Positions 1-7,473 of a DNA stretch of 64,000 nucleotides are shown here, one piece after another. The notes below the pieces were generated by a model. It was not told where the DNA came from. It saw nothing but the letters and a program-made list of their open reading frames with translations, and searched no databases. The position numbers and the translations under genes are program-made. Origin of the DNA: Chloroflexota bacterium (lineage in GTDB: Bacteria > Chloroflexota > UBA11872 > UBA12225 > JAJDUF01); assembly GCA_022826725.1 (NCBI GenBank), contig JAJDUF010000022.1, forward strand, positions 186,001-250,000. The letters run 5' to 3'. Position 1 is the first letter of the stretch. Every line of letters begins with the position of its first letter.

Positions 1-144
1 CTGGACGGGCAGGTCGTCGCCCGCCTCGGCGGCGACGAGAGCATCTTCAAGTCTGGCCACGGCATCACCGTAGATGCGGAAGGCAGCATCTACGTCACCG
101 AGATCATCCGCAACCAGCGCGTCACCAAGCTCCAGCGCCTCTAA
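1..144 (+). CDS. C-terminal end of an NHL-repeat beta-propeller protein (cut by window start)
   Basis: The reading frame is open from base 1 and stops with TAA at 142-144, leaving 47 residues. The visible part resembles the last blade of an NHL/SMP-30-like beta-propeller: a HGITVD stretch, then an IYVTE strand and a closing VTKLQ strand. Such proteins are usually secreted or membrane-attached scaffolds. Function and N-terminus lie outside the window. The family call rests on one blade only. Confidence 0.6.
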   Translation: MDGQVVARLGGDESIFKSGHGITVDAEGSIYVTEIIRNQRVTKLQRL

Positions 145-186
145 CGGCGCGCCGCGGAAGATGCAGGGACGGGCGGCAACCAACCA

Positions 187-216
187 TTGACATCATCGAG
201 GGTCCGGCGGTAAAAT
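187..216 (+). promoter_or_regulatory. Sigma70-like promoter of the candidate small RNA
   Basis: A perfect -35 hexamer TTGACA (187-192) is followed by an 18-base spacer and a TAAAAT -10 box (211-216, 5 of 6 consensus). Transcription would start near 223. No credible open reading frame starts downstream before the terminator at 293-326, so the promoter appears to serve a short non-coding transcript. Confidence 0.6.
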
Positions 217-222
217 AGTGCT

Positions 223-326
223 ATTGAAGCCCATCGGTAGGATCGCTCGCTAGGCGGCGGGTGAGGTAGTCCCTATCGATTACAACTGCCCCAGGGGGTC
301 TGCCAAACAGACCCCCTGTATTTTTT
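223..326 (+). ncRNA. Candidate structured small RNA of about 100 nt
   Basis: The segment lies between a good sigma70-type promoter (187-216) and an intrinsic terminator (293-326). It can fold into a 9-bp stem, 233-241 with 272-280 (one G-U pair), enclosing a 5-bp hairpin, 246-250 with 261-265. The terminator hairpin follows. I do not recognise it as 6S, SRP, tmRNA, RNase P RNA or a common riboswitch. Transcript ends are inferred, and covariation in relatives is untested. Confidence 0.45.
293..326 (+). terminator. Rho-independent terminator
   Basis: A perfect 10-bp stem (293-302 with 308-317) with a 5-base loop is followed within three bases by a run of six T (321-326). The orientation fits + strand transcription from the promoter at 187-216. 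On the minus strand there is no T run, so it is not a terminator for the NYN gene that ends at 330. Confidence 0.8.
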
Positions 327-329
327 CGG

Positions 330-842
330 TCAGCCTTCCGTATTCCTACTACGCCTAATTTGATCCTTGATTGACCAAATGTCAAAAGATGCCCAACACT
401 GGGTTGCCAGAGCCGCCCCTCCTGGCGGGAACCCTGCTTGAACAACCTTCATTCCTTTTTGGTTGAGGAATTGGACTGCGGGAATCAAGTCCCCGTCGCT
501 CGTAGCCAAGACTGCAAGATCGTAAGCCTCCTCCCACGCCAACCGAATCATATCTGTGGCGATATGGGTATCAACACCCTTTTCGACAGTCGCATTGATC
601 GGTTGTCCACAGTGAGGGCAGTCGTGGATTACCCCGTAGCAACTTGGACACTTGGGGCGGTTCTTGGGTTTTCTTTGCAGACATATGACGGTCACGCCAG
701 GCTGCCTATTCAGCCAAGTAGTCATCCACCTATGGTGCCTGAGACCGTTAGGAGTTTTGTGGTCGTAGGATGAGTAGACAATCACGCCGTCAAAGGAGAG
801 TGCTCGAACCCCGATTGTCGCACATGCTTCTTCAGCGAGCAC
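330..842 (-). CDS. NYN-domain (PIN-like) protein with inserted zinc ribbon, probably 5'-truncated
   Basis: The C-terminal half matches the NYN/DUF88 (LabA-like) nuclease fold: a VDTHIATDMI helix start with Asp, then a LAVLATSDGDLIPAV strand-loop with Asp residues, then a KVVQ strand. A CPSC...CPHC four-cysteine motif near residues 46-61 looks like an inserted zinc ribbon. Such proteins are thought to be Mg-dependent RNases. The start is GTG at 842. The expected N-terminal strand with the first catalytic Asp is not in this ORF. An Ile-Asp pair lies in frame upstream near 879-884, but there is no start codon before the stop at 891-893. Base composition is lower in GC than in neighbouring metabolic genes, suggesting acquisition. 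Confidence 0.6.
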   Translation of the reverse strand: MLAEEACATIGVRALSFDGVIVYSSYDHKTPNGLRHHRWMTTWLNRQPGVTVICLQRKPKNRPKCPSCYGVIHDCPHCGQPINATVEKGVDTHIATDMIRLAWEEAYDLAVLATSDGDLIPAVQFLNQKGMKVVQAGFPPGGAALATQCWASFDIWSIKDQIRRSRNTEG

Positions 843-1003
843 CGGTAGTGCCTCAGTTTCATTTCTGACGCCGCAAGTGTCTATGCTAAACTACTACCAG
901 CGCGGCCATGTCGGTTGAGCGTGCTGCCGAGCAGGAACGAAGGACCTGCATCATGGGCCCGAAGCTAGTCTTGGCAATGACTCAGTTTGAAAGGATGGGG
1001 AAC

Positions 1004-1300
1004 ATGGGACGTTATCGCAAGAAGCCAGTGATTGTGGATGCGGTGCAGTGGAATGGTGGTGCTGCCGATCGGAAGGCCCTGCTCAGAGAGCTAGGAGTTT
1101 CCGGTGAGCAGGTCACGCTCCAGGCCAACGGCGACTTAGCGATTGCCACGCTCGAAGGCGTGATGACGGCAATCCCGTCAGATTGGATCATCAAGGGTGT
1201 TCACCACGAGGTCTACCCGTGCAAGGACCACGTGTTCAAGGCAACCTATGAGTTGCACGACCCTGATGATTTGCACATCCCCCACTTGGACATACGTTAG
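1004..1300 (+). CDS. Phage-type small hypothetical protein
   Basis: This 98-residue protein starts MGRYRKKPVIVDAVQW and has a central DWIIKGV...YPCK segment near its C-terminus. That pattern recurs in small proteins of unknown function encoded in phages and prophages. The start at 1004 is chosen because the family begins with this Arg/Lys-rich motif and an AAGGATGGGG-type ribosome site precedes it; an upstream ATG at 908 only adds unrelated residues. It lies between the NYN and RipA-like genes in a lower-GC patch, which supports transferred DNA. Confidence 0.6.
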   Translation: MGRYRKKPVIVDAVQWNGGAADRKALLRELGVSGEQVTLQANGDLAIATLEGVMTAIPSDWIIKGVHHEVYPCKDHVFKATYELHDPDDLHIPHLDIR

Positions 1301-1304
1301 CGTA

Positions 1305-1724
1305 TCACCACCCCTTGAGGATAACGATGACTAGGGTCGCTGCTGCTACCAGCATGAAGATCAATGGCAGCGAGTACTCCGCAATAGTCAATTGCAGGTA
1401 TCTGTTGCTCTTGCCACCGCTTTTCTTGGGGTCCCACTCCTTGAGGAAGAAATCGAATGGCAGGTGCCCCTCCAACTCGTGTATGACGCGAAACTTCTCG
1501 CGGTTGAGTTCCTTGTAGGAGCGGATCACCCGAATCCATGACCCACAGACAAGAATTGTGCCGACTGCGAGGCCAATGGCAACTAGCTCGCCAGGGATTG
1601 ACCCAACTCCAAAGCGGAGTGCCGCACCAGAGAAGACGAGCAGGGCTACAGCGAGGGTTCCATAGAGCCGATTGGCACCCTCGCGGCGGTTACTAACTTG
1701 GTCGGCAAGACCGGCGTACAACAC
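1305..1724 (-). CDS. RipA-family-like membrane protein, 5' end lost at an IS junction
   Basis: This 139-residue protein has three hydrophobic segments (about residues 22-38, 47-65 and 115-136) and a central SYKELNREKFRVIHELE motif. That pattern resembles the RipA family of octameric membrane proteins (function poorly defined). The start is GTG at 1724. The reading frame continues upstream for a few residues that still fit the family, then runs into the transposase remnant starting near 1718. The natural N-terminus has therefore probably been deleted. The family name is from memory of the motif and is moderate in confidence. Confidence 0.5.
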   Translation of the reverse strand: MLYAGLADQVSNRREGANRLYGTLAVALLVFSGAALRFGVGSIPGELVAIGLAVGTILVCGSWIRVIRSYKELNREKFRVIHELEGHLPFDFFLKEWDPKKSGGKSNRYLQLTIAEYSLPLIFMLVAAATLVIVILKGW

Positions 1725-2484
1725 GGTAGCGAAGCTCCAGATCGAAGCAGGTGAGGCGTGCCAAGCGTATCACGATGAGCGCGTCCGCGGGCTGCGGACA
1801 CGAGACATCGAGATCGACGAAGTGCATGCGTTTGTGTACGCCCATGAGAATCGCGTACCGACGGCCATTGCTGCGCCACCAGAGGCCGGGGATGTGTATA
1901 CCTGGACGGCGCTGGCGAAGGAATCGAAGCTGATTATCGCCTGGCGGTCTGGCAGCCGGGAAGCGGATACCGGGTTGCCCTTCATGGTGGATGTGGCCAG
2001 CCGGCTGGCGATCCGGCCCCAGATCACGACCGACGGGTATCGCCAATACAACAGGCTGATCCCAGAGGCGTTTGGCGACGAAGTGGACTGGGCGCAAGTG
2101 CTCAAGATGTTCCGGGAGCAGCCACAAAAATGTGTGCTCTTTGAGATGCGACCGCGACGGGGACAGCCGGACTATGAGCAGATGAACACCGCGTATGTGG
2201 AACGGCACAACCTGACGATCCGCATGGGAGTGCGGCGGCTGACGCGCAAGACGAATGCGTTCTCGAAGAAGCTAGAGCGCCATGAGCACATGCTGGCGAT
2301 CTTCTTCGTCTACTACAATTTCTGCCGGGCCCATATGACCCTGGGCAAAACGCCGGCGATGGCCGCAGGGTTGGCTGAGGAACCCTACGACCTAGAATGG
2401 ATTGTCACACTCGTCGAAGCCCGCACGCCGCCACCGACTCCTCGCGGTCCCGATCGACGACCGCGCAAACGCCGGCGCAAATGA
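1718..2484 (+). pseudogene. IS1-family transposase, N-terminal helix-turn-helix missing
   Basis: From about 1718 the translation matches IS1-family DDE transposases. It begins at NTVAKL, continues through GEACQAYHDE and the catalytic IDEV (first Asp) and TTDGY (second Asp), and carries the VERHNLT (Glu) motif followed by NAFSKK. The C-terminus is intact, with TGA at 2482-2484 and a basic tail. About 35-40 residues that normally form the N-terminal DNA-binding region are absent. The sequence upstream belongs to the divergent RipA-like gene. The copy is probably inactive. No inverted repeats were identifiable. Confidence 0.75.
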
Positions 2485-2634
2485 AAATGAGCCACCACCC
2501 AATTTACCCCACAAGCCACTAGTCGTCAAAAGCTCATCGTCGGCATAGTTACCGCGCACCACGGCAGCGCCGCGGCATCGGCCGCCATAGGGATGACAGC
2601 CTCGCCATTGGAGCCAAGCCGGGCCGCCAGTTCC

Positions 2635-4095
2635 TCAACTTACCCCTAGTTGGGCACGACGCGCGATCTCGTTGACTAAGCCCCGAAATATCCAGGCATG
2701 CACCGGATACAGGCCATACCAGTAGAGCAGCCCGCCCAACCCTTTCGGCACGAACGCCGCCGTTTGCAGAAGATGGGTGGTCCCCGCTTGATCCTCCCGC
2801 ACTTCATATTGCAGCCACGCCCGGCCCGGCAGTTTCATTTCGGCCCTGAGCCGGATCAAGTGACCGGGCTCGCACGCTTCCAGGCGCCAGAAGTCCAGCG
2901 AATCGCCGACCCGCAGTGTATCCGGGTGCCTCCGCCCCCTCCGTAAACCTACACCACCCAGCATCCGATCCAGCCGCCCGCGTATCCGCCACGCCCAGTT
3001 GGCGAAGTACCACCCTCGCTTGCCGCCGATCCCCGCCACTACCCGGTAAACGTCTTTTACTGGTGCGTCTACCGTGCGCCGTCTCCGTTCGAATATCATC
3101 CCTTCCCGGACTTGCAAGCTCACGTCGGAGTATTGGGCAGACGTCATGCCCAGCGCATCACTCCAGGCGGTCTCCACACGCCCCGCATCTACGTCCTCAA
3201 TCACCGCGCGGATAGCCTCCGCGTATGTCCGCGGCGTTATCTGCGGAAAGAGCCTGCGGGCCAACGTGTTCGTCACGACCACTTCATTGCGTAGCCCATT
3301 GATGAGTGGACCGCTGATATTTGCGTGTATCGGCGTCATCCAATGCACCCAATAGGAAGAAAGGTGTGGCGTCAGCACTGGGACCGGTATCAGTAACCGC
3401 TTCAGCCTCCGTGCCTTGGCATAGCCCAGCATCATGTCCTTATAGGTAGTCACATCCTTCCCACCAACCTCAATGATCGTGTCCTCGCTCTGCGGCGTCT
3501 TCATGGCCTGCACGAGGTACTCCAAGAGGTCCTCGATGCCTATTGGCTGCACTCGCGAATAAACCCATTTCGGACAGATCATCACCGGCAGGCGTTCCAC
3601 CAAGTAGCGAATCATTTCGAATGAGACGCTCCCCGCACCCACGATCACCGCGGCCCGAAACTCGGTGACCGGAACGCCAGTGACCCTCAGCGCCTGTCCG
3701 GTTTCCTGCCTGGAGCGTAGGTGCTGGGAAAGATCGGTGTTCGCATCGCCCAGCCCGCCCAAATAGATGATCTGGCGCACACCGGCCTGCTGCGCCGCCG
3801 TGGCAAAGTTCCGCGCTGCCGTCAGGTCCAGATCGTGAAACCCGGCGCCACCGGACATGCTGTGAATCAAGTAGTAGGCACAGTCCACCCCGGCCAGTGC
3901 CGCCGGCAGCGTCTCCGGGTCCATCACATCGCCGATGGCTACTTCAACCTGGCCAGACCACGGTCGAGCGCGTATCCGGTCCGCGTTGCGAACCAGCACA
4001 CGTACCCGTTGGCCGCGCTGTACGAGTTTGGGGGTCAGCCGACCGCCGATGTACCCGGTCGCCCCGGTGACCAGTACGACTCCGTTATCAGCCAT
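2635..4095 (-). CDS. SDR-family NAD(P)-binding oxidoreductase with C-terminal DUF2867 domain
   Basis: This 486-residue two-domain protein begins with an atypical/extended SDR Rossmann fold (GATGYIGG at about residues 11-18, then RVRVLVR). A YLIHSM segment and an AGVRQIIYLGG segment follow. The last 170 residues match DUF2867, a START-like domain often fused to YbjT-like SDRs. The reaction is unknown. The start at 4095 is chosen because the Rossmann motif follows directly and a GGGGTGAG ribosome site precedes it; 18 extra upstream codons look spurious. The gene lies 80 bp downstream of a CocE-type hydrolase on the same strand. Confidence 0.75.
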   Translation of the reverse strand: MADNGVVLVTGATGYIGGRLTPKLVQRGQRVRVLVRNADRIRARPWSGQVEVAIGDVMDPETLPAALAGVDCAYYLIHSMSGGAGFHDLDLTAARNFATAAQQAGVRQIIYLGGLGDANTDLSQHLRSRQETGQALRVTGVPVTEFRAAVIVGAGSVSFEMIRYLVERLPVMICPKWVYSRVQPIGIEDLLEYLVQAMKTPQSEDTIIEVGGKDVTTYKDMMLGYAKARRLKRLLIPVPVLTPHLSSYWVHWMTPIHANISGPLINGLRNEVVVTNTLARRLFPQITPRTYAEAIRAVIEDVDAGRVETAWSDALGMTSAQYSDVSLQVREGMIFERRRRTVDAPVKDVYRVVAGIGGKRGWYFANWAWRIRGRLDRMLGGVGLRRGRRHPDTLRVGDSLDFWRLEACEPGHLIRLRAEMKLPGRAWLQYEVREDQAGTTHLLQTAAFVPKGLGGLLYWYGLYPVHAWIFRGLVNEIARRAQLGVS

Positions 4096-4177
4096 CTCAC
4101 CCCAGAGTCTAGCCCATTCACTGCAGAGCACGGCTGGCCTACCGCTCACCTCGGAGCAAGCGGCCGGGGATACGGAG

Positions 4178-5905
4178 CTAGGCCAGCGGCAACACCAACT
4201 GCGACGGCCGCTCGGCGTCGTGAAACAGCGTGTTCACGGCCACCTGCCACTCCGTTTCCTCGCCAAATGGTCCGCCGGTATTCAGATTGCGGTCCGAGCG
4301 CGGAAAGTCGCTGCTCGTCACTTCCACCCGCAGGCGATGGCCGGCCTGGAACACCTGCGCCGTCGGTGTCAGTTCCACCTCCAGCCGGTAGAGCTGCCCC
4401 GGCGTCAGTAGCTCGGCACGCGCCAGCGAATGGCGATACCGCGCCCGCAGGATGCCGTCGCACACCGACATGGACCGCCCGTCGGGCCACACGTTGCACA
4501 GCCGTACCACCCAGTCGGTGTCCGGCGCGGTCGAGAGCGCGTACAAGATTGCTTTGACCGGCCCGATCACCGTCACGTCCTGCTCCAACACGTCCGTCGT
4601 ATAGGTCAGCATCCGCCCCTCGACCGACCGATGATCGCGCGGCCCAAGCGCCATGTCGTTAATCACACTCCGCACCGGGTCCGCCGGGTCGTACACAAAG
4701 CTGTCCGGCTGCTCGGCCGCGGCCGGCGCGGCAAATGTCAGCCCGCCGTTATTCAGCGAAGCCTCAGTCTGCCCGGCACCGGCCCGGAAGTAGATCGGCC
4801 GATAGGTCACGTCCGGCGGTGGCCACGCCGCCAGGTCGAGCCAGCGGTTGGCGCCCATCAGGAACACCCGCACCGGCGGCAAATCCATGATCCCCGTATC
4901 CACACCCTTGAGCCAATAGTCGTACCACCGCAGCCAATACTCGTTCTGATCGAACGCCGCCGCCGGCCCGAAATCCACCTCGCCCGTCTGCTGCTGGCCA
5001 ATGTTCGCCTGCCCGTGCTGCCACGGGCCGATCACCACCCGCTGCGCCGCGCGACAGGCCTCCGTCCGTCCCTGTTCCCGCACACCTTGAAACATCCGCA
5101 GCGTGCCGCTGATGAACATGTCGAACCAGCCCCCCAGATGGAAGATCGGCACGTCAATCTCGCCGAAGTGTGGGACGATATTCATCGGCTCCCAGTACGG
5201 CCCGTGCTCCGGATGGTCGAGAATCTCGAAGTACCAGTCGGCCAGTCCCTCCAGCGGCGGACATGACTTCAGTGGCAGGTGCCAGTACCACCGCTCGAAG
5301 TCGTCCAGCCCCCGCCGCAGCCGCTCGCGAGCCGCCTCCACGCCCGGCGGTGCCGTCCGATGCTCCAATTGGATCAGCACCTGCTCGAACGACCATTTGC
5401 GTCGCCGGTAGAGGTCATGCGCGCCGCCCCGGTAGTTGTGTCCGCCGTACCAGCCCGTATCGGCCTGCCGCGCAAACAGCGCCTTCAGATGCGGCGGTCG
5501 CGTGGGCGCAACAAGATACTGGGTCAGGCCCGAATACGAACCGTCCGCCATCCCGACGTTGCCATCCGACCACGGCTGCACCGCTGCCCACTCCACCGAG
5601 TCGTACCCGTCCGGGTGCGCGCCCCAGGCGTCGTCGCGCATCGGATCGAACCGCCCGCCCGACGCGAACCGCCCCCGCACGCTCTGCCCGACAAACACGT
5701 AGCCGTGCCGCGCGAAGAACTCCCCGTTGGCGGTGCAGCGCGCCACCAGCTCATACCCCACCCGCTCCAGGATCACGGGATACCGCCCCGCCGCCCGCGG
5801 CCTGTGTACGTCCGCCCGCAAGATCGCCCCGTCCCGCATCGGCACCGGCACATCCCGATCCACCCGCACGTCATGGATCGCCTCCGACCTCACTCCCCCA
5901 GCCAT
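4178..5905 (-). CDS. CocE/NonD-family (X-Pro dipeptidyl-peptidase S15) hydrolase
   Basis: This 575-residue protein has the alpha/beta-hydrolase plus C-terminal jelly-roll layout of CocE/S15 acyl hydrolases. It starts with VPMRDGAILRADVHRP. The nucleophile is probably Ser123 in GMADGSYSG; the usual GxSYxG box has Asp instead of its first Gly. The C-terminal beta domain is visible as VTVIGPVKA...WVVRL. These enzymes cleave esters or amides of varied substrates. The start at 5905 is chosen for its GAGGAGG ribosome site 8 bases upstream; 18 further upstream codons are not family-like. Confidence 0.85.
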   Translation of the reverse strand: MAGGVRSEAIHDVRVDRDVPVPMRDGAILRADVHRPRAAGRYPVILERVGYELVARCTANGEFFARHGYVFVGQSVRGRFASGGRFDPMRDDAWGAHPDGYDSVEWAAVQPWSDGNVGMADGSYSGLTQYLVAPTRPPHLKALFARQADTGWYGGHNYRGGAHDLYRRRKWSFEQVLIQLEHRTAPPGVEAARERLRRGLDDFERWYWHLPLKSCPPLEGLADWYFEILDHPEHGPYWEPMNIVPHFGEIDVPIFHLGGWFDMFISGTLRMFQGVREQGRTEACRAAQRVVIGPWQHGQANIGQQQTGEVDFGPAAAFDQNEYWLRWYDYWLKGVDTGIMDLPPVRVFLMGANRWLDLAAWPPPDVTYRPIYFRAGAGQTEASLNNGGLTFAAPAAAEQPDSFVYDPADPVRSVINDMALGPRDHRSVEGRMLTYTTDVLEQDVTVIGPVKAILYALSTAPDTDWVVRLCNVWPDGRSMSVCDGILRARYRHSLARAELLTPGQLYRLEVELTPTAQVFQAGHRLRVEVTSSDFPRSDRNLNTGGPFGEETEWQVAVNTLFHDAERPSQLVLPLA

Positions 5906-6623
5906 CCACCCCTCCTCACGACCGGTAGCCTCCCCCGGCCCCCGCTCCATCGCCAGCAATAAAGCGAGGGAGCCGACCGCACATCATATCCAGCCGCTCA
6001 CCCGTCATTCCGGCGCAAGCCGCAATTCAAGTCCTGCTCGGATGGGACAGACCACAGTCTTTGATTATTATGCCTAGCGTCTACCGCTCGGACTCCTCAG
6101 TAATGGGAGGAGTGCATCCGATGACGAGCAGGAGAAGACCGGTCATTCTTAGCGAGCGGCGCAGTTCCAAGCATATTCATCCCAAGTCCGACCTGTGGCC
6201 CCCGGAAGCCCCTAGGCGGCAAGCTCCCACCAGCCAAGCGAATACCCCATCCTGAGCCACCTGCGCTGACGGAATAGCCGTGGCCTTCTCTCCTCCCTTG
6301 GTCTGCTTAGGCTTACCCCTGGCGGTTTATTCGCCCCCCGGCGTTGACCGGTCTCACCTTGGCAGACTCGCCTCTGATGCCAATACTGGGCGATCCCACT
6401 TTCGGAGCCATCCTTGCCCCATCTCCCATGTTGCGAGTATTGTTCGGTGCCATATCGTCTTAATCCCGCTTCCCCCTCATCCCGTCTTGCCCCAGCCCTT
6501 GTCCACGATCATGCGAGCCGTTCCGATCTGCGTTATCCTGTAGCGACGTATTTCGCCCGGCACGACATCCCCGGCTCAGGAATGGTACACCACTGCTCGC
6601 GCGATCCCGGAGGAGGAAGAAGC
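5906..6623. other. Gene-poor interval, 718 bp
   Basis: No convincing gene was found. The interval starts with a class B palindromic repeat (6003-6030). A short + strand ORF at 6280-6543 is Pro/Ser-rich with no family resemblance and no good ribosome site. On the minus strand, short frame-broken peptides (around 6310-6430) have a vague likeness to the tail of IS200/IS605 TnpB proteins, which is too weak to call. The interval could be the decayed remains of an insertion. Confidence 0.4.
6003..6030. repeat. Palindromic repeat, class B variant
   Basis: A short inverted repeat of the GCGGCGCAAGCCGC type sits in the gap between divergently oriented genes. It belongs to the interspersed family also seen at 19423, 30040, 31642, 34772 and 61383. 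Confidence 0.6.
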
Positions 6624-7463
6624 ATGGACGCATCCAGCTTGCAATACCGCCTCACCGACGACGAACGCCTCACGTTCGAACGTGACGGCTATCTCATCGT
6701 CGAAAACGCCATACCGGACGGCCTCGTGCAGCGGCTCACTGCGGTGGTAGACCGGGTTGACGCGGAATACCGCTCCGAGCACGGGCACGGGCCTTATGAA
6801 CGGGTCAACATCCTTGACTTTGTGGGCTACGACGAACTGTTTCTGGAGTTGCTGGATTGGCCCACGACCTTTCCCAAGGTCTGGGGCCTGCTCGGCTGGA
6901 ATATCCAGCTCTATCACTCGCACATGCCCACCTCCCCGGTGATGCCGCCGGAAGAGCGGCCGTCGGAGATCGAGTTGCGGCTGCACCAGGACTCCGATCG
7001 CCTGAACAAAGAGTTGGAATCCGACCCCCAGCCGCGCATTTCGCTGAAGGTCGCCTTCTTCCTCACCGACACCCGCGAGTTGGGACGGGCCAACCTCTAC
7101 GTCGCGCCGGGCAGCCACCTCCGCACCCGGACCGCTGGGAAGATGAGCGATGACGAAGCCGTTGCCGTACAGGTTGCGCCCGGCACCGCGGTCCTCTTCG
7201 ACCGACGCATCTGGCACTCGGCCAGCGAAAATATCTCCGACGTGGCCCGCAAGGTGCTGTTCTACGGCTATAGCTACCGTTGGCTCCGCCCCCGCGACGA
7301 TATGACCGCTTCCCTCCGGTTCATGGACCGCTGCGATCCCATCCGCCGGCAGCTGCTCGGCGCCAGCACCGGCGGCTTTGGCTACACCTCACCGAGCGAC
7401 GAGGATGTACCCCTCCTGGCGTGGATCCGTGAGCACGCCGGCGAGGCAGCCGTAGCCCCGTGA
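6624..7463 (+). CDS. Phytanoyl-CoA dioxygenase (PhyH)-family Fe(II)/2-oxoglutarate oxygenase
   Basis: This 279-residue protein has the PhyH pattern: an N-terminal FERDGYLIVENAI segment, the His121-x-Asp123 iron-binding pair in LRLHQDSD, the distal His198 in RIWHSASEN, and Arg residues around 219-224 that can bind 2-oxoglutarate. Members hydroxylate small molecules, and the substrate here is unknown. The start at 6624 follows an AGGAGGA ribosome site. The stop is 10 bp before the start of an enolase-superfamily gene, so the two are probably co-transcribed and act on the same substrate. Confidence 0.85.
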   Translation: MDASSLQYRLTDDERLTFERDGYLIVENAIPDGLVQRLTAVVDRVDAEYRSEHGHGPYERVNILDFVGYDELFLELLDWPTTFPKVWGLLGWNIQLYHSHMPTSPVMPPEERPSEIELRLHQDSDRLNKELESDPQPRISLKVAFFLTDTRELGRANLYVAPGSHLRTRTAGKMSDDEAVAVQVAPGTAVLFDRRIWHSASENISDVARKVLFYGYSYRWLRPRDDMTASLRFMDRCDPIRRQLLGASTGGFGYTSPSDEDVPLLAWIREHAGEAAVAP

Positions 7464-7473
7464 GGTCATAGTG

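Noticed and set aside
438-773. Open frame of 111 codons on the + strand
   Set aside because: It lies antisense within the NYN gene, has no ribosome site or family likeness, and vanishes in favour of the clearly conserved minus-strand protein.
4430-5962. Several long + strand frames
   Set aside because: They are antisense to the CocE-family gene, rich in Arg/Pro/His, with no motifs.
6310-6430. Possible TnpB/IS605 remnant on the minus strand
   Set aside because: Only short frame-broken peptides with faint resemblance; no Cys4 zinc motif or catalytic residues could be read.
6280-6543. 87-codon + strand frame in the gene-poor interval
   Set aside because: Pro/Ser-rich composition with no motif and no good ribosome site.
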